From: Apostichopus japonicus
Lineage: Eukaryota > Echinodermata > Holothuroidea > Aspidochirotida > Stichopodidae
NCBI RefSeq assembly: GCF_037975245.1
Contig: NC_092579.1
Span: 24,721,166 to 24,785,165, forward strand
Length of the DNA stretch: 64,000 bases
Direction: 5' to 3'
Positions 10,301 through 25,543 of the stretch are shown one piece after another. Numbering within the stretch: position 1 is the stretch's first letter; each line of letters begins with the position of its first letter. The notes beneath the pieces were generated by a model. It had not been told where the DNA came from. It saw nothing but the letters and a program-made list of their open reading frames with translations, and made no database searches. The translations under genes were made by a program, and so were the position numbers.

Positions 10301-12907
10301 GAATGTGCGGTATCGATAAATCGAATGTGCGGTACCGATCAATCGAATGTGCGGTACCGATAAATCGAAGGTGCAGTACCGATGAATCGAATGTGCGGTA
10401 CCGATGAATCGAATGTGCGGTACCGATGAATCAAATGTGCGTTGCCGATAAATCGAATATGCGGTACCGATAAATCGAAGGTGCAGTACCGATCAATCGA
10501 ATGTGCGGTACTGATAATTTTAATGTGCGTTGCCAATTAATCAATTGTGCTGTAACGATCAATCGATTGTTCGGTATTGATTAATCGAATGTGCGGTACC
10601 GATAAATCGAATGTGCATAACCGATCAATCGATTGTGCGGTGCCGATCAATCAAATGTGCGGTGACGATCAATTGAATATGCGATACCGATAAATCAAAT
10701 GTGCGGTATCGATCAATCGAATGTGCGGTACCGATTAATCGAATGTGCGGTACCGATCAATCGAATGTGCGGTACCGATGAATCGAATGTGCGTTGCCGA
10801 TAAATAGAATGTGCGTACCGATCAATCGAATGTGCGATTGCTTAATCGAATGTGCGGTACCGATGAATCGAATGTGCGGTACCGATGAATCGAATGTGCG
10901 GTTCCGTTAAATCGAATGTGCGGTACATTTAAATAACATGTGCGATTGCTTAATCGAATGTGCGGTACCGATGAATCGAATTTGCGGTACCGATCAATCA
11001 AATGTGCGGTTCCGTTAAATCGAATGTGCGGTACCGATGCATCGAATGTGCGGTACTGATCAATCGAATGTGCGTTACCGATAAGTCGAATGTACGTTGC
11101 CGATAAATCGAATGTGCGTTACCGATCAATCGAATGTGCGATTGATCAATCGAATGTGCGGTACCGATCAATCGAATGAGCGGTACCAATTAATCGATTG
11201 TGCTGTACAGTTCAATCATTTGTGCGGTACCGATCAATCGAATGTGCGGTACCGATAAATCGAATGTGCGTTGCCGCTAAATTAAATATGCGGTATCGAT
11301 TAATCGAATGTGCAAATCAGATCAATCGAATGTGCGGAACCGATAAATCGATTGTGCGGTACCGATAAGCCGAATGTGCGTAGCCGATAAATCGAATATG
11401 CGGTACCGATCAATCGAATGTGCGTACCGATCAATCGATTGTGCGATTGCTTAATCGAATGTGCCCTACCCATGAATCGAATGTGCGGTACCGATCAATC
11501 GAATGTGCGGTTCCGTTAAATCGAATGTGCGGTACCGATGCATCGAATGTGCGGTACTGATCAATCGAATGTGCGGTACCGATAAGTCGAATGTGCGTTG
11601 CCGATAAATCGAATGTGCGTTACCGATCAATCGAATGTGCGATTGATCAATCGAATGTGCGGTACCGATCAATCGAATGAGCGGTACCAATTAATCGATT
11701 GTGCTGTACAGTTCAATCATTTGTGCGGTACCGATCAATCGAATGTGCGGTACCGATCAATCGAATGTGCGTTGCCGCTAAATTAAATATGCGGTATCGA
11801 TTAATCGAATGTGCAAAACAGATCAATCGAATGTGCGGAACCGATAAATCGATTGTGCGGTACCGATAAACCGAATGTGCGTAGCCGATAAATCGAATAT
11901 GCGGTACCGATCAATTAAATGTGCGGTACCGATCAATGGAATGTGCGGAACCGATAAATCGATTGTGCGGTACCGATAAACCGAATGTGCGTAGCCGATA
12001 AATCGAATATGCGGTACCGATCAATCGAATGTGCGGTACCGATCAATCGAATGTGCGGAACAGATAAATCGATTGTGCGGTACCGATAAACCGAATGTGC
12101 GTAGCCGATAAATCGAATTTGCGGTACCGATCAATCGAATTTGCGGTACCGATCAATCGAATGTGCGGTACCGATCAACCGAATGTGCGTTGCCGATCAA
12201 TCGAATATGCGCACCGATCAATTGAATGTGCGGTTCCGATAAATCGAATGTGCGTTACATTTAAATAAAATGTGTGGTACCGATAAATCGAATGTGCGGT
12301 ACCGATGAATTGAATGTGCCGAACCGATCAATCGATTGTGCCGTGCCTATCAATCGAATGTGCGGTTCCGATAAATCGAATGTGCATTACATTTAAATAA
12401 AATGTGTGGTACCGATAAATCGAATGTACTGTACCGATAAATCGAATGAGCGTTGCCGATCAATCGATTGTGCGGTGCCTATCAATCGAATATGCGGTGA
12501 CGATCAATCAACTATGCGGTACCGATAAATCGAATGTGCGGTACCGATCAATCGAATGTGCGGAACCGATCAATCGATTGTGCGGTGCCTATCAATCGAA
12601 TGTGCGGTGACGATCAATTAAGTATGCGGTACCGATAAATCAAATGTGCGGTATCGATCAATCGAATATGCGGTACCGATGAATCAAATATGCGGTATCG
12701 ATCAATCGAATATGCGGTACCGATGAATCAAATATGCGGTACCGATGAATCGAATGTGCGGTATCGATCAATCGAATGTGCGGTACCGATCAATCGAAGG
12801 TGCAGTACCGATCAATCGAATATGCGGTACCGATAATTCTAATGTGCGGTACCAATTAATCAATTGTGCTGTAACGATCAATCGATTGTTCGGTACTGAT
12901 TAATCGA
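7341..12907 (+). repeat. 22-bp satellite with re-used modules (501- and 548-bp shifts, 110-bp pentamer)
   Basis: Monomer classes GATAAATCG, GATGAATCG and TGCGTTGCC become common. A module marked by CGATGCATCG, CGATAAGTCG and the short monomer GCGATTGATCAATCG occurs four times, with CGATGCATCG at 8141, 8689, 11035 and 11536. At about 11831-12160 a 110-bp pentamer (five monomers) is present three times in tandem, starting at 11831, 11941 and 12051. Phase-breaking short monomers (GCGATTGCTTAATCG, GTGCGTACCGATC) are frequent. No gene is seen. Confidence 0.93.
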
Positions 12908-15900
12908 ATGTGTGGAACCGATCATCGATTGTGCGGTGCCGATCAATCGAATGAGCGTTGCCGATATTATCGATTGTGCTGTACCGATCAATCGAATGTG
13001 CGGTACCGATCAATCGATTGTGCGGTACCGATCAATGGAATGTGCGTACCGATCAATCGAATGTGCGGTTCCGATAAATCGAATGTGCGTTACATTTAAA
13101 TAAAATGTGTGGTACCGATAAATCGAATGTGCGGTACCGATAAATCGAATGTGCGGTACCGATTATTCTAATGTGCGGTACCAATTAATCAATTGTGCTG
13201 TAACGATCAATCGATTGTTCGGGACTGATAAATCGAATGTGCGTTGCTGATAAATCGAATGTGACTTGGCTATAAATCGAATGTGCGGTACGGATAAATC
13301 GAATGTGCGGTACCGATCAATCAAATGTGCGGTATCGATCAATCGAATATGCGGTACCGATAAATCGAATGTGCAGTGCCGATGAATCGAATGTGCGGTG
13401 CCGATTAATCAAATATGCGGTACCGATTAACCGAATGTGCGTTGCCGATAAATCGAATGTGCGGTACCGATATATCAAATATGCGGTGTCTATCGATCGA
13501 TTGTGCGGTACCGAACAATAGAATGTGAGGTACCGATAAATCGAATGTGCGGTACCGATCAATCGAATGTGCCGTACCGATAAATCGAATGTGCGTTGCC
13601 GATCAATCGAATGTGCGGTAATGATAAATCGAATGTGCGTTGCCGATAAATCGAATGTGCGTTACCGATTAATCGATTGTGCTGTACCGATCAATCGATG
13701 TGCTGTGCCAATCAATCGAAAGTACGGTACCGATAAAATAAATGTACGGTACCGATAAATCAATTGTGCAGTACCGATCAATCGAATGTGCGGGACTGAT
13801 AAATCGAATGTGCGTTGCTGATAAATCGAATGTGCGTTGTCCATTAATGGAATGTGCGGTACCGATCAATCGAATGTGCGGTACCGATCAATGGAATGTG
13901 CGGTACCGATCAATCGAATGTGCGGAACCGATCAATCGATTGTGCGGTGCCGATCAATGGAATGTGCGGTGACGATCTTTGGAATATGCGGTACCGATCA
14001 ATCAAATGTGCGGTATAGATCAATCGAATGTGCGGTACCGATAAATAGAATGTGCGGTACCTTTCAAAAGAATGTGCGTTACCGATAAATCGAATGTGCG
14101 GTACATTTAAATAGAATGTGCGGTACCGATAAATCGAATGTGCGGTAGCGATCAATAGAAAATGCGGTACCAATCAATCGAAAGTGCGGTAGAGATTAAT
14201 CGAATGTGCGTTGCCGATCAATCGAATGTGCGGTACCGATAAAACGAATGTGCGTTACCGATAAAACGAATGTGCGGTACCGGTCAATCGAATGTGCGTT
14301 ACCAATTAATCGAATGTGCGGTACCGATCAATCGAATGTGCGTTACCAATTAATCGATTGTGCGGTACCGATCAATCGAATGTGCGTTACCAATTAATCG
14401 ATTGTGCGGTACGGGTACCGATAAATAGAATGTGCGTTGCCAATAAATCGAATATGCGGTACCGATTAATCGAATGTGCGGTACCAATTAATCGAATGTG
14501 CGGTACCGATCAATCGAATGTGCTGTGCCTATCAATCGAATGTGCGGTGACGATCAATCAACTATGCGGTACCGATAAATCAAATGTGCGGTATCGATCA
14601 ATCGAATATGCGGTACCGATAAATCGAATGAGCGTTGCCGATATATCGATTGTGCGGTACCGATCAATCGAATGTGCGGTACCGATCAATGAATTGTGCG
14701 GTACCGATCAATCGAATGTGCGTACCGATCAATCGAATGTGTGGTGACGATCAATCAACTATGCGGTACCGATAAATCAAATGTGCGGTATCGATCAATA
14801 GAATATGCGGTACCGATAAATCGAATGTGCAGTGCCGATGAATCGAATGTGCGGTGCCGATTAATCAAATATGCGGTACCGATTAACCGAATGTGCGTTG
14901 CCGATAAATCGAATGTGCGGTACCGATATATCAAATATGCGGTGTCTATCGATCGATTGTGCGGTACCGAACAATAGAATGTGAGGTACCGATAAATCAA
15001 ATGTGCGGTATCGATCAATCGAATGTGCGGTACCGATCAATCGAAGGTGCAGTACCGATCGATCGAATATGCGGTACCGATAATTCAAATGTGCGTTACC
15101 AATTAATCAATTGTGCTGTAACGATCAATCGATTGTTCGGTACTGATTAATCGAACGTGCAGTACCGATAAATCGTATGTCCGGTACCGATGAATCGAAT
15201 GTGCGGTACCGATGAATCGAATGTGCGGTACCGATGAATCGAATGTGCGTTGCCGATAAATCGAATGTGCGGTATCGATTAATCGAATGTGCGGTACCGA
15301 TCAATCGAATGTGCGGTACCGATCAATGGAATGTGCGGTACCGATCAATCGAATGTGCGGTACCGATCAATCGAATGTGCGGTACCGATCAATCGAATGT
15401 GCGTTTGCTCAATCGAATGTGCGGTACCGATCAATCGAATGTGCGGTACCGATCAATCGAATGTGCGGTTCCGATAAATCGAATGTGCGGTACCGATGAA
15501 TCGAATGTGCGGTACCGATGAATCGAATGTGCTTTGCCGCTAAATTAAATATGCGGTATCGATTAATCGAATGTGCAAAACAGATCAATCGAATGTGCGG
15601 AACCGATAAATCGATTGTGCGGTACCGATAAACCGAATGTGCGTAGCCGATAAATCGAATATGCGGTACCGATCAATCGAATGTGCTTTACATTTAAATA
15701 AAATGTGTGGTACCGATAAATCGAATGTGCGGTACCGATAAATTGAATGTGCCGAACCGATCAATCGATTCTGCGGTGCCTATCAATCGAATGTGCGGTG
15801 ACGATCAATCAACTATGCGGTACCGATAAATCAAATGAGCGGTATCGATCAATCGAATATGCGGTACCGATAAATCGAATGAGCGTTGCCGATATATCGA

Positions 15901-18900
15901 TTGTGCTGTACCGATCAATCGAATGTGCGGTACCGATCAATCGATTGTGCGGTACCGATCAATCGAATATGCGTACCGATCAATCGAATGTGCGGTTCCG
16001 ATAAATCGAATGTGCGTTACATTTAAATAAAATGTGTGGTACCGATAAATCGAATGTGTGGAACCGATCAATCGATTGTGCTGTGCCTATCAATCGAATG
16101 AGCGGTGACGATCAATCAACTATGCGGTACCGATAAATCAAATGTGCGGTATCGATCAATCGAATATGCGGTACCGATCAATCGAATGAGCGTTGCCGAT
16201 ATATCGATTGTGCTGTACCGATCAATCGAATGTGCGGTACCGATCAATCGATTGTTCGGTACCGATCAATCGAATGTGCGTACCGATCAATCGAATGTGC
16301 GGTGCCGATCAATCGAATGTGCGTTACATTTAAATAAAATGTGTGGTACCGATATATCGAATGTACGGTACCGATAAATCGAATGTGTGGAACCGATCAA
16401 TCGATTGTGCGGTGCCTATCAATCGAATGTGCGGTGACGATCAATCAACTATGCGGTACCGATAAATCAAATGTGCGTTATCGATCAATCGAATATGCGG
16501 TACCGATGAATCGAATGTGCGGTACCGATGAATCGAATGTGCGGTACCGATCAATCGAACGTGCGGTACCGATCAATCGAATGTGCGGTACCGATCAATC
16601 GAATGTGCGTTTGCTCAATCGAATGTGCGGTACCGATCAATCGAATGTGCGGTACCGATCAATCGAATGTGCGGTTCCGATAAATCGAATGTGCGGTACC
16701 GATGAATCGAATGTGCGGTACCGATGAATCGAATGTGCGGGACTGATAAATCGAATGTGCGTTGCTGATAAATCGAATGTGCGTTGCCCATTAATGGAAT
16801 GTGCGGTACCGATCAATCGAATGTGCGGTACCGATCAATCGAATGTGCGGTACCGATCAATCGAATGTGCGGAACCGATCAATCGATTGTGCGGTGCCGA
16901 TCAATGGAATGTGCGGTGACGATCTTTGGAATATGCGGTACCGATCAATCAAATGTGCGGTATAGATCAATCGAATGTGCGGTACCGATAAATAGAATGT
17001 GCGGTACCTTTCAAAAGAATGTGCGTTACCGATAAATCGAATGTGCGGTACATTTAAATAGAATGTGCGGTACCGATAAATCGAATGTGCGGTAGCGATC
17101 AATAGAAAATGCGGTACCAATCAATCGAAAGTGCGGTAGAGATTAATCGAATGTGCGTTGCCGATCAATCGAATGTGCGGTACCGATAAAACGAATGTGC
17201 GTTACCGATAAAACGAATGTGCGGTACCGATCAATCGAATGTGCGTTACCAATTAATCGAATGTGCGGTACCGATCAATCGAATGTGCGTTACCAATTAA
17301 TCGATTGTGCGGTACCGATCAATCGAATGTGCGTTACCAATTAATCGATTGTGCGGTACGGGTACCGATAAATAGAATGTGCGTTGCCAATAAATCGAAT
17401 ATGCGGTACCGATTAATCGAATGTGCGGTACCAATTAATCGAATGTGCGGTACCGATCAATGGAATGTGCGGTACCGATCAATGGAATGTGCGGTACCGA
17501 TTAATCGAATGTGCATTACCGATCAATCGATTGTGCGGTACCGATCAAACGAATGTGCGGTACCGACAAATCGAATGTGCGTTACCAATTAATCGAATGT
17601 GCGGTACCGATCAATCGAATGTGCGTTACCAATTAATCGATTGTGCTGTACCGATCAATCGATTGTGCGGTACCGATCAATCGAATGTGCGTTATCGATC
17701 AATAGAATATGCGGTAACGATAAATCGAATGTGCGTTGCCGATAAATCGAATGTGCAGTACCGATCAATCGAATGAAGGTAACCGATCAATCTAATGTGC
17801 GGAATCCGATTAATCGTATGTGCGGTATTGATCAACCGAATGTGCGGTACCGATAAATCGAATGTGCGTTGCCGATAAATTGAATGTGCGGTTCCGATCA
17901 ATCGAATGTGCGTTACCAATAAAACGAATGTGTTGCCGATCAACCCAATGTGCGGTATCGATCAATCGAATGTGCGGTACCAATTAATCGATTGTGCTGT
18001 ACCGATCAATCGATTGTTCAATACCGGTCAATCGAATGTGCGGTACCGATCAATCGAATGTGAGGTCCCGATTAATCGAATGTGTGTTACCTATAAAACG
18101 AATGTGCAGTACCGATCAACCCAATGTGCGGTATCGATCAATCGAATGTGCGGTACCAATTAATCGATTGTGCGGTACCGATCAATCGATTGTTCGGTAC
18201 CGGTCAATCGAATGTGCGGTACCGATCAATCGAATGTGCGTTGCTGATAAATAGAATGTGCGTTGCCGATAAATCGATTATGCGGTACCGATTAATCGAA
18301 TGTGCGGTACCGATCAATGGAATGTGCGGTACCGATCAATCGAATGTGCGCTGCCGATTAATCGAATATGCGGTACCGATTAATCGAATGTGCGATACCT
18401 ATCAATGGAATGTGCGGTACCGATCAATGGAATGTGCGTTGCCGATAAATCGAATGTGACTTGGCTATAAATCGAATGTGCGGTACGGATAAATCGAATG
18501 TGCGGTACCGATCAATCGAATGTGCCGCACCGATAAATCGAATGTGCGTTGCCGATCAATCGAATGTGCGGTAATGATAAATCGGATGTACGTTGCCGAT
18601 AAATCGAATATGCCTTACCGATCAATCGAATGTGCAGTACCGATCAATCCAATGTGCGTTGCCGATAAATCGAATGTGCGGTACCGATATATCAAATATG
18701 CGGTGTCTATCCATCGAATGTGCGGTTCCGATAAATCGAATGTGCGTAACATTTAAATAAAATGTGTGGTACCGATAAATCGAATGTGCGGTACCGATAA
18801 ATCGAATATGCGGAACCGATCAATCGATTGTGCGGTGCCTATCAATCGAATGTGCGGTGACGATCAATCAACTATGCGGTACCGATAAATCAAATGTGCG

Positions 18901-20829
18901 GTATCGATGAATCGAATATGCGGTACCGATAAATCAAATATGCGGTACCGATGAATCGAATGTGCGTTGCCGATCAATCGAATATGCGGTACCGATAAAA
19001 CGAATGTGCGGTACCGATATATCAAATATGCGGTGTCTATCAATCGAATGTGCGGTACCGATCAATCGAATGTCCGGTACCGATCAATCGAATGTGCGGA
19101 ACCGATCAATCGATTGTGCGGTGCCGATCAATGGAATGTGCGGTGACGATCTTTCGAATATGCGGTACCGATAAATCAAATGTGCGGTATAGATCAATCG
19201 AATGTGCGGTACCAATCAATCGAAAATGCGGTACCGATCAATCGAAAGTGCGGTAGAGATCAATCGAATGTGCGTTGCCGATCAATCGAATATGCGGTAC
19301 CGATAAATCGATTGTGCGTTGCCGATCAATCGAATGTGCGGTACCGATAAAACGAATGTGCGTTACCGATAAAACGAATGTGCAGTACCGATCAATAGAA
19401 TGTTCGGTACCGATAAATCGAATGTGCGTTACCAATTAATCGATTGTGCGGTACCGATCAATCGAATGTGCGGTATCGATCAATCGAATGTGCGGTACCG
19501 ATAAATAGAATGTGCTTTGCCGATTAATAGAATATGCGGTACCGATGAATCGAATGTGCGGTACCGATCAATCGAATGTGGGGAACCGATCAATCTAATG
19601 TGCGCAATCCCATTAATCGAATGTTCGGTACCGATAAATCGAATGTGCGTTACCAATTAATCGAATGTGCGGTACCTATAAATCGAATGTGCAGTACCGG
19701 TCAATGGAATGTGCGGTAGAGATCAATCGAATGTGCGGTACCGATAAATCGAATGTGCGTTACCCATTAATCGATTGTGCTGTACCGATAAATCGAATGT
19801 GCGTTACCGGTCAATCAAATGTGCGGTACCGATCAATCGAATGTGCGGTACCGATCAATAGAATGTGCGTTGCCGATAAATCGAATGTGCGTTACCAATT
19901 AATCGATTGTGGGGAACCGATCAATGTAATGTGCGGTATCGATCAATGGAATGTGCGGTACCGATAAATAGAATGTGCTTTGCCGATTAATAGAATGTGC
20001 GTAGCCGATAAATCGAATATGCGGTACCGATCAATCGAATGTGCTTTACATTTAAATAAAATGTGTGGTACCGATAAATCGAATGTGCGGTACCGATAAA
20101 TTGAATGTGCCGAACCGATCAATCGATTCTGCGGTGCCTATCAATCGAATGTGCGGTGACGATCAATCAACTATGCGGTACCGATAAATCAAATGAGCGG
20201 TATCGATCAATCGAATATGCGGTACCGATAAATCGAATGAGCGTTGCCGATATATCGATTGTGCTGTACCGATCAATCGAATGTGCGGTACCGATCAATC
20301 GATTGTGCGGTACCGATCAATCGAATATGCGTACCGATCAATCGAATGTGCGGTTCCGATAAATCGAATGTGCGTTACATTTAAATAAAATGTGTGGTAC
20401 CGATAAATCGAATGTGTGGAACCGATCAATCGATTGTGCTGTGCCTATCAATCGAATGAGCGGTGACGATCAATCAACTATGCGGTACCGATAAATCAAA
20501 TGTGCGGTATCGATCAATCGAATATGCGGTACCGATCAATCGAATGAGCGTTGCCGATATATCGATTGTGCTGTACCGATCAATCGAATGTGCGGTACCG
20601 ATCAATCGATTGTTCGGTACCGATCAATCGAATGTGCGTACCGATCAATCGAATGTGCGGTGCCGATCAATCGAATGTGCGTTACATTTAAATAAAATGT
20701 GTGGTACCGATATATCGAATGTACGGTACCGATAAATCGAATGTGTGGAACCGATCAATCGATTGTGCGGTGCCTATCAATCGAATGTGCGGTGACGATC
20801 AATCAACTATGCGGTACCGATAAATCAAA
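12908..20829 (+). repeat. 22-bp satellite with long-range module copies (2,947 and 4,358 bp)
   Basis: Long runs of variant monomers repeat at fixed shifts. About 13770-14480 recurs at 16717-17427 (2,947 bp), and about 15640-16740 recurs at 19998-21098 (4,358 bp). The phase-breaking monomer GCGTTTGCTCAATCG lies at 15401 and 16607, and TACGGGTACC near 14410 and 17357. From about 17.6 kb to 20.0 kb the sequence is copied at 24.6-27.0 kb with a shift of 7,001 bp. No coding feature is seen. Confidence 0.93.
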
Positions 20830-23800
20830 TGTGCGTTATCGATCAATCGAATATGCGGTACCGATGAATCGAATGTGCGGTACCGATGAATCGAATGTGC
20901 GGTACCGATCAATCGAACGTGCGGTACCGATCAATCGAATGTGCGGTACCGATCAATCGAATGTGCGTTTGCTCAATCGAATGTGCGGTACCGATCAATC
21001 GAATGTGCGGTACCGATCAATCGAATGTGCGGTTCCGATAAATCGAATGTGCGGTACCGATGAATCGAATGTGCGGTACCGATGAATCGAATGTGCGTTG
21101 CCGCTAAATTAAATATGCGGTATCGATTAATCGAATGTGCAAAACAGATCAATCGAATGTGCGGAACCGATAAATCGATTGTGCGGTACCGATAAACCGA
21201 ATGTGCGTAGCCGATAAATCGAATATGCGGTACCGATCAATCGAATGTGCTTTACATTTAAATAAAATGTGTGGTACCGATAAATCGAATGTGCGGTACC
21301 GATAAATTGAATGTGCCGAACCGATCAATCGATTCTGCGGTGCCTATCAATCGAATGTGCGGTGACGATCAATCGAAAGTACGGTACCGATAAAATAAAT
21401 GTACGGTACCGATAAATCAATTGTGCAGTACCGATCAATCGAATGTGCGGGACTGATAAATCGAATGTGCGTTGCTGATAAATCGAATGTGCGTTGCCCA
21501 TTAATGGAATGTGCGGTACCGATCAATCGAATGTGCGGTACCGATCAATCGAATGTGCGGTACCGATCAATCGAATGTGCGGAACCGATCAATCGATTGT
21601 GCGGTGCCGATCAATGGAATGTGCGGTGACGATCTTTGGAATATGCGGTACCGATCAATCAAATGTGCGGTATAGATCAATCGAATGTGCGGTACCGATA
21701 AATAGAATGTGCGGTACCTTTCAAAAGAATGTGCGTTACCGATAAATCGAATGTGCGGTACATTTAAATAGAATGTGCGGTACCGATAAATCGAATGTGC
21801 GGTAGCGATCAATAGAAAATGCGGTACCAATCAATCGAAAGTGCGGTAGAGATCAATCGAATGTGCGTTGCCGATCAATCGAATGTGCGGTACCGATAAA
21901 ACGAATGTGCGTTACCGATAAAACGAATGTGCGGTACCGATCAATCGAATGTGCGTTACCAATTAATCGAATGTGCGGTACCGATCAATCGAATGTGCGT
22001 TACCAATTAATCGATTGTGCGGTACCGATCAATCGAATGTGCGTTACCAATTAATCGATTGTGCGGTACGGGTACCGATAAATAGAATGTGCGTTGCCAA
22101 TAAATCGAATATGCGGTACCGATTAATCGAATGTGCGGTACCAATTAATCGAATGTGCATTACCGATCAATCGATTGTGCGGTACCGATCAAACGAATGT
22201 GCGGTACCGACAAATCGAATGTGCGTTACCAATTAATCGAATGTGCGGTACCGATCAATCGAATGTGCGTTACCAATTAATCGATTGTGCTGTACCGATC
22301 AATCGATTGTGCGGTACCGATCAATCGAATGTGCGTTATCGATCAATAGAATATGCGGTAACGATAAATCGAATGTGCGTTGCCGATAAATCGAATGTGC
22401 AGTACCGATCAATCGAATGAAGGTAACCGATCAATCTAATGTGCGGAATCCGATTAATCGTATGTGCGGTATTGATCAACCGAATGTGCGGTACCGATAA
22501 ATCGAATGTGCGTTGCCGATAAATTGAATGTGCGGTTCCGATCAATCGAATGTGCGTTACCAATAAAACGAATGTGTTGCCGATCAACGCAATGTGCGGT
22601 ATCGATCAATCGAATGTGCGGTACCAATTAATCGATTGTGCTGTACCGATCAATCGATTGTTCAATACCGGTCAATCGAATGTGCGGTACCGATCAATCG
22701 AATGTGAGGTCCCGATTAATCGAATGTGTGTTACCTATAAAACGAATGTGCAGTACCGATCAACCCAATGTGCGGTATCGATCAATCGAATGTGCGGTAC
22801 CAATTAATCGATTGTGCGGTACCGATCAATCGATTGTTCGGTACCGGTCAATCGAATGTGCGGTACCGATCAATCGAATGTGCGTTGCTGATAAATAGAA
22901 TGTGCGTTGCCGATAAATCGATTATGCGGTACCTATTAATCGAATGTGCGGTACCGATCAATGGAATGTGCGGTACCGATCAATCGAATGTGCGCTGCCG
23001 ATTAATCGAATATGCGGTACCGATTAATCGAATGTGCGATACCTATCAATGGAATGTGCGGTACCGATCAATGGAATGTGCGTTGCCGATAAATCGAATG
23101 TGACTTGGCTATAAATCGAATGTGCGGTACGGATAAATCGAATGTGCGGTACCGATCAATCGAATGTGCCGCACCGATAAATCGAATGTGCGTTATCGAT
23201 CAATCGAATATGCGGTACCGATGAATCGAATGTGCGGTACCGATGAATCGAATGTGCGGTACCGATCAATCGAACGTGCGGTACCGATCAATCGAATGTG
23301 CGGTACCGATCAATCGAATGTGCGTTTGCTCAATCGAATGTGCGGTACCGATCAATCGAATGTGCGGTACCGATCAATCGAATGTGCGGTTCCGATAAAT
23401 CGAATGTGCGGTACCGATGAATCGAATGTGCGGTACCGATGAATCGAATGTGCGTTGCCGCTAAATTAAATATGCGGTATCGATTAATCGAATGTGCAAA
23501 ACAGATCAATCGAATGTGCGGAACCGATAAATCGATTGTGCGGTACCGATAAACCGAATGTGCGTAGCCGATAAATCGAATATGCGGTACCGATCAATCG
23601 AATGTGCTTTACATTTAAATAAAATGTGTGGTACCGATAAATCGAATGTGCGGTACCGATAAATTGAATGTGCCGAACCGATCAATCGATTCTGCGGTGC
23701 CTATCAATCGAATGTGCGGTGACGATCAATCGAAAGTACGGTACCGATAAAATAAATGTACGGTACCGATAAATCAATTGTGCAGTACCGATCAATCGAA

Positions 23801-25543
23801 TGTGCGGGACTGATAAATCGAATGTGCGTTGCTGATAAATCGAATGTGCGTTGCCCATTAATGGAATGTGCGGTACCGATCAATCGAATGTGCGGTACCG
23901 ATCAATCGAATGTGCGGTACCGATCAATCGAATGTGCGGAACCGATCAATCGATTGTGCGGTGCCGATCAATGGAATGTGCGGTGACGATCTTTGGAATA
24001 TGCGGTACCGATCAATCAAATGTGCGGTATAGATCAATCGAATGTGCGGTACCGATAAATAGAATGTGCGGTACCTTTCAAAAGAATGTGCGTTACCGAT
24101 AAATCGAATGTGCGGTACATTTAAATAGAATGTGCGGTACCGATAAATCGAATGTGCGGTAGCGATCAATAGAAAATGCGGTACCAATCAATCGAAAGTG
24201 CGGTAGAGATCAATCGAATGTGCGTTGCCGATCAATCGAATGTGCGGTACCGATAAAACGAATGTGCGTTACCGATAAAACGAATGTGCGGTACCGATCA
24301 ATCGAATGTGCGTTACCAATTAATCGAATGTGCGGTACCGATCAATCGAATGTGCGTTACCAATTAATCGATTGTGCGGTACCGATCAATCGAATGTGCG
24401 TTACCAATTAATCGATTGTGCGGTACGGGTACCGATAAATAGAATGTGCGTTGCCAATAAATCGAATATGCGGTACCGATTAATCGAATGTGCGGTACCA
24501 ATTAATCGAATGTGCATTACCGATCAATCGATTGTGCGGTACCGATCAAACGAATGTGCGGTACCGACAAATCGAATGTGCGTTACCAATTAATCGAATG
24601 TGCGGTACCGATCAATCGAATGTGCGTTACCAATTAATCGATTGTGCTGTACCGATCAATCGATTGTGCGGTACCGATCAATCGAATGTGCGTTATCGAT
24701 CAATAGAATATGCGGTAACGATAAATCGAATGTGCGTTGCCGATAAATCGAATGTGCAGTACCGATCAATCGAATGAAGGTAACCGATCAATCTAATGTG
24801 CGGAATCCGATTAATCGTATGTGCGGTATTGATCAACCGAATGTGCGGTACCGATAAATCGAATGTGCGTTGCCGATAAATTGAATGTGCGGTTCCGATC
24901 AATCGAATGTGCGTTACCAATAAAACGAATGTGTTGCCGATCAACGCAATGTGCGGTATCGATCAATCGAATGTGCGGTACCAATTAATCGATTGTGCTG
25001 TACCGATCAATCGATTGTTCAATACCGGTCAATCGAATGTGCGGTACCGATCAATCGAATGTGAGGTCCCGATTAATCGAATGTGTGTTACCTATAAAAC
25101 GAATGTGCAGTACCGATCAACCCAATGTGCGGTATCGATCAATCGAATGTGCGGTACCAATTAATCGATTGTGCGGTACCGATCAATCGATTGTTCGGTA
25201 CCGGTCAATCGAATGTGCGGTACCGATCAATCGAATGTGCGTTGCTGATAAATAGAATGTGCGTTGCCGATAAATCGATTATGCGGTACCTATTAATCGA
25301 ATGTGCGGTACCGATCAATGGAATGTGCGGTACCGATCAATCGAATGTGCGCTGCCGATTAATCGAATATGCGGTACCGATTAATCGAATGTGCGATACC
25401 TATCAATGGAATGTGCGGTACCGATCAATGGAATGTGCGTTGCCGATAAATCGAATGTGACTTGGCTATAAATCGAATGTGCGGTACGGATAAATCGAAT
25501 GTGCGGTACCGATCAATCGAATGTGCCGCACCGATAAATCGAA
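20830..25543 (+). repeat. 2,357-bp higher-order unit duplicated in tandem
   Basis: Copy 1 (about 20830-23186) and copy 2 (about 23187-25543) align at a constant 2,357-bp offset across many variant monomers. GCGTTTGCTCAATCG lies at 20965 and 23322, and TACGGGTACC near 22067 and 24424. Both ends of the match are sharp. After the shared run GTGCCGCACCGATAAATCG, copy 1 runs into GTTATCGATC (copy 2 start), whereas copy 2 runs into GTTGCCGATC. That is the junction expected of an unequal exchange inside the array. Confidence 0.92.
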
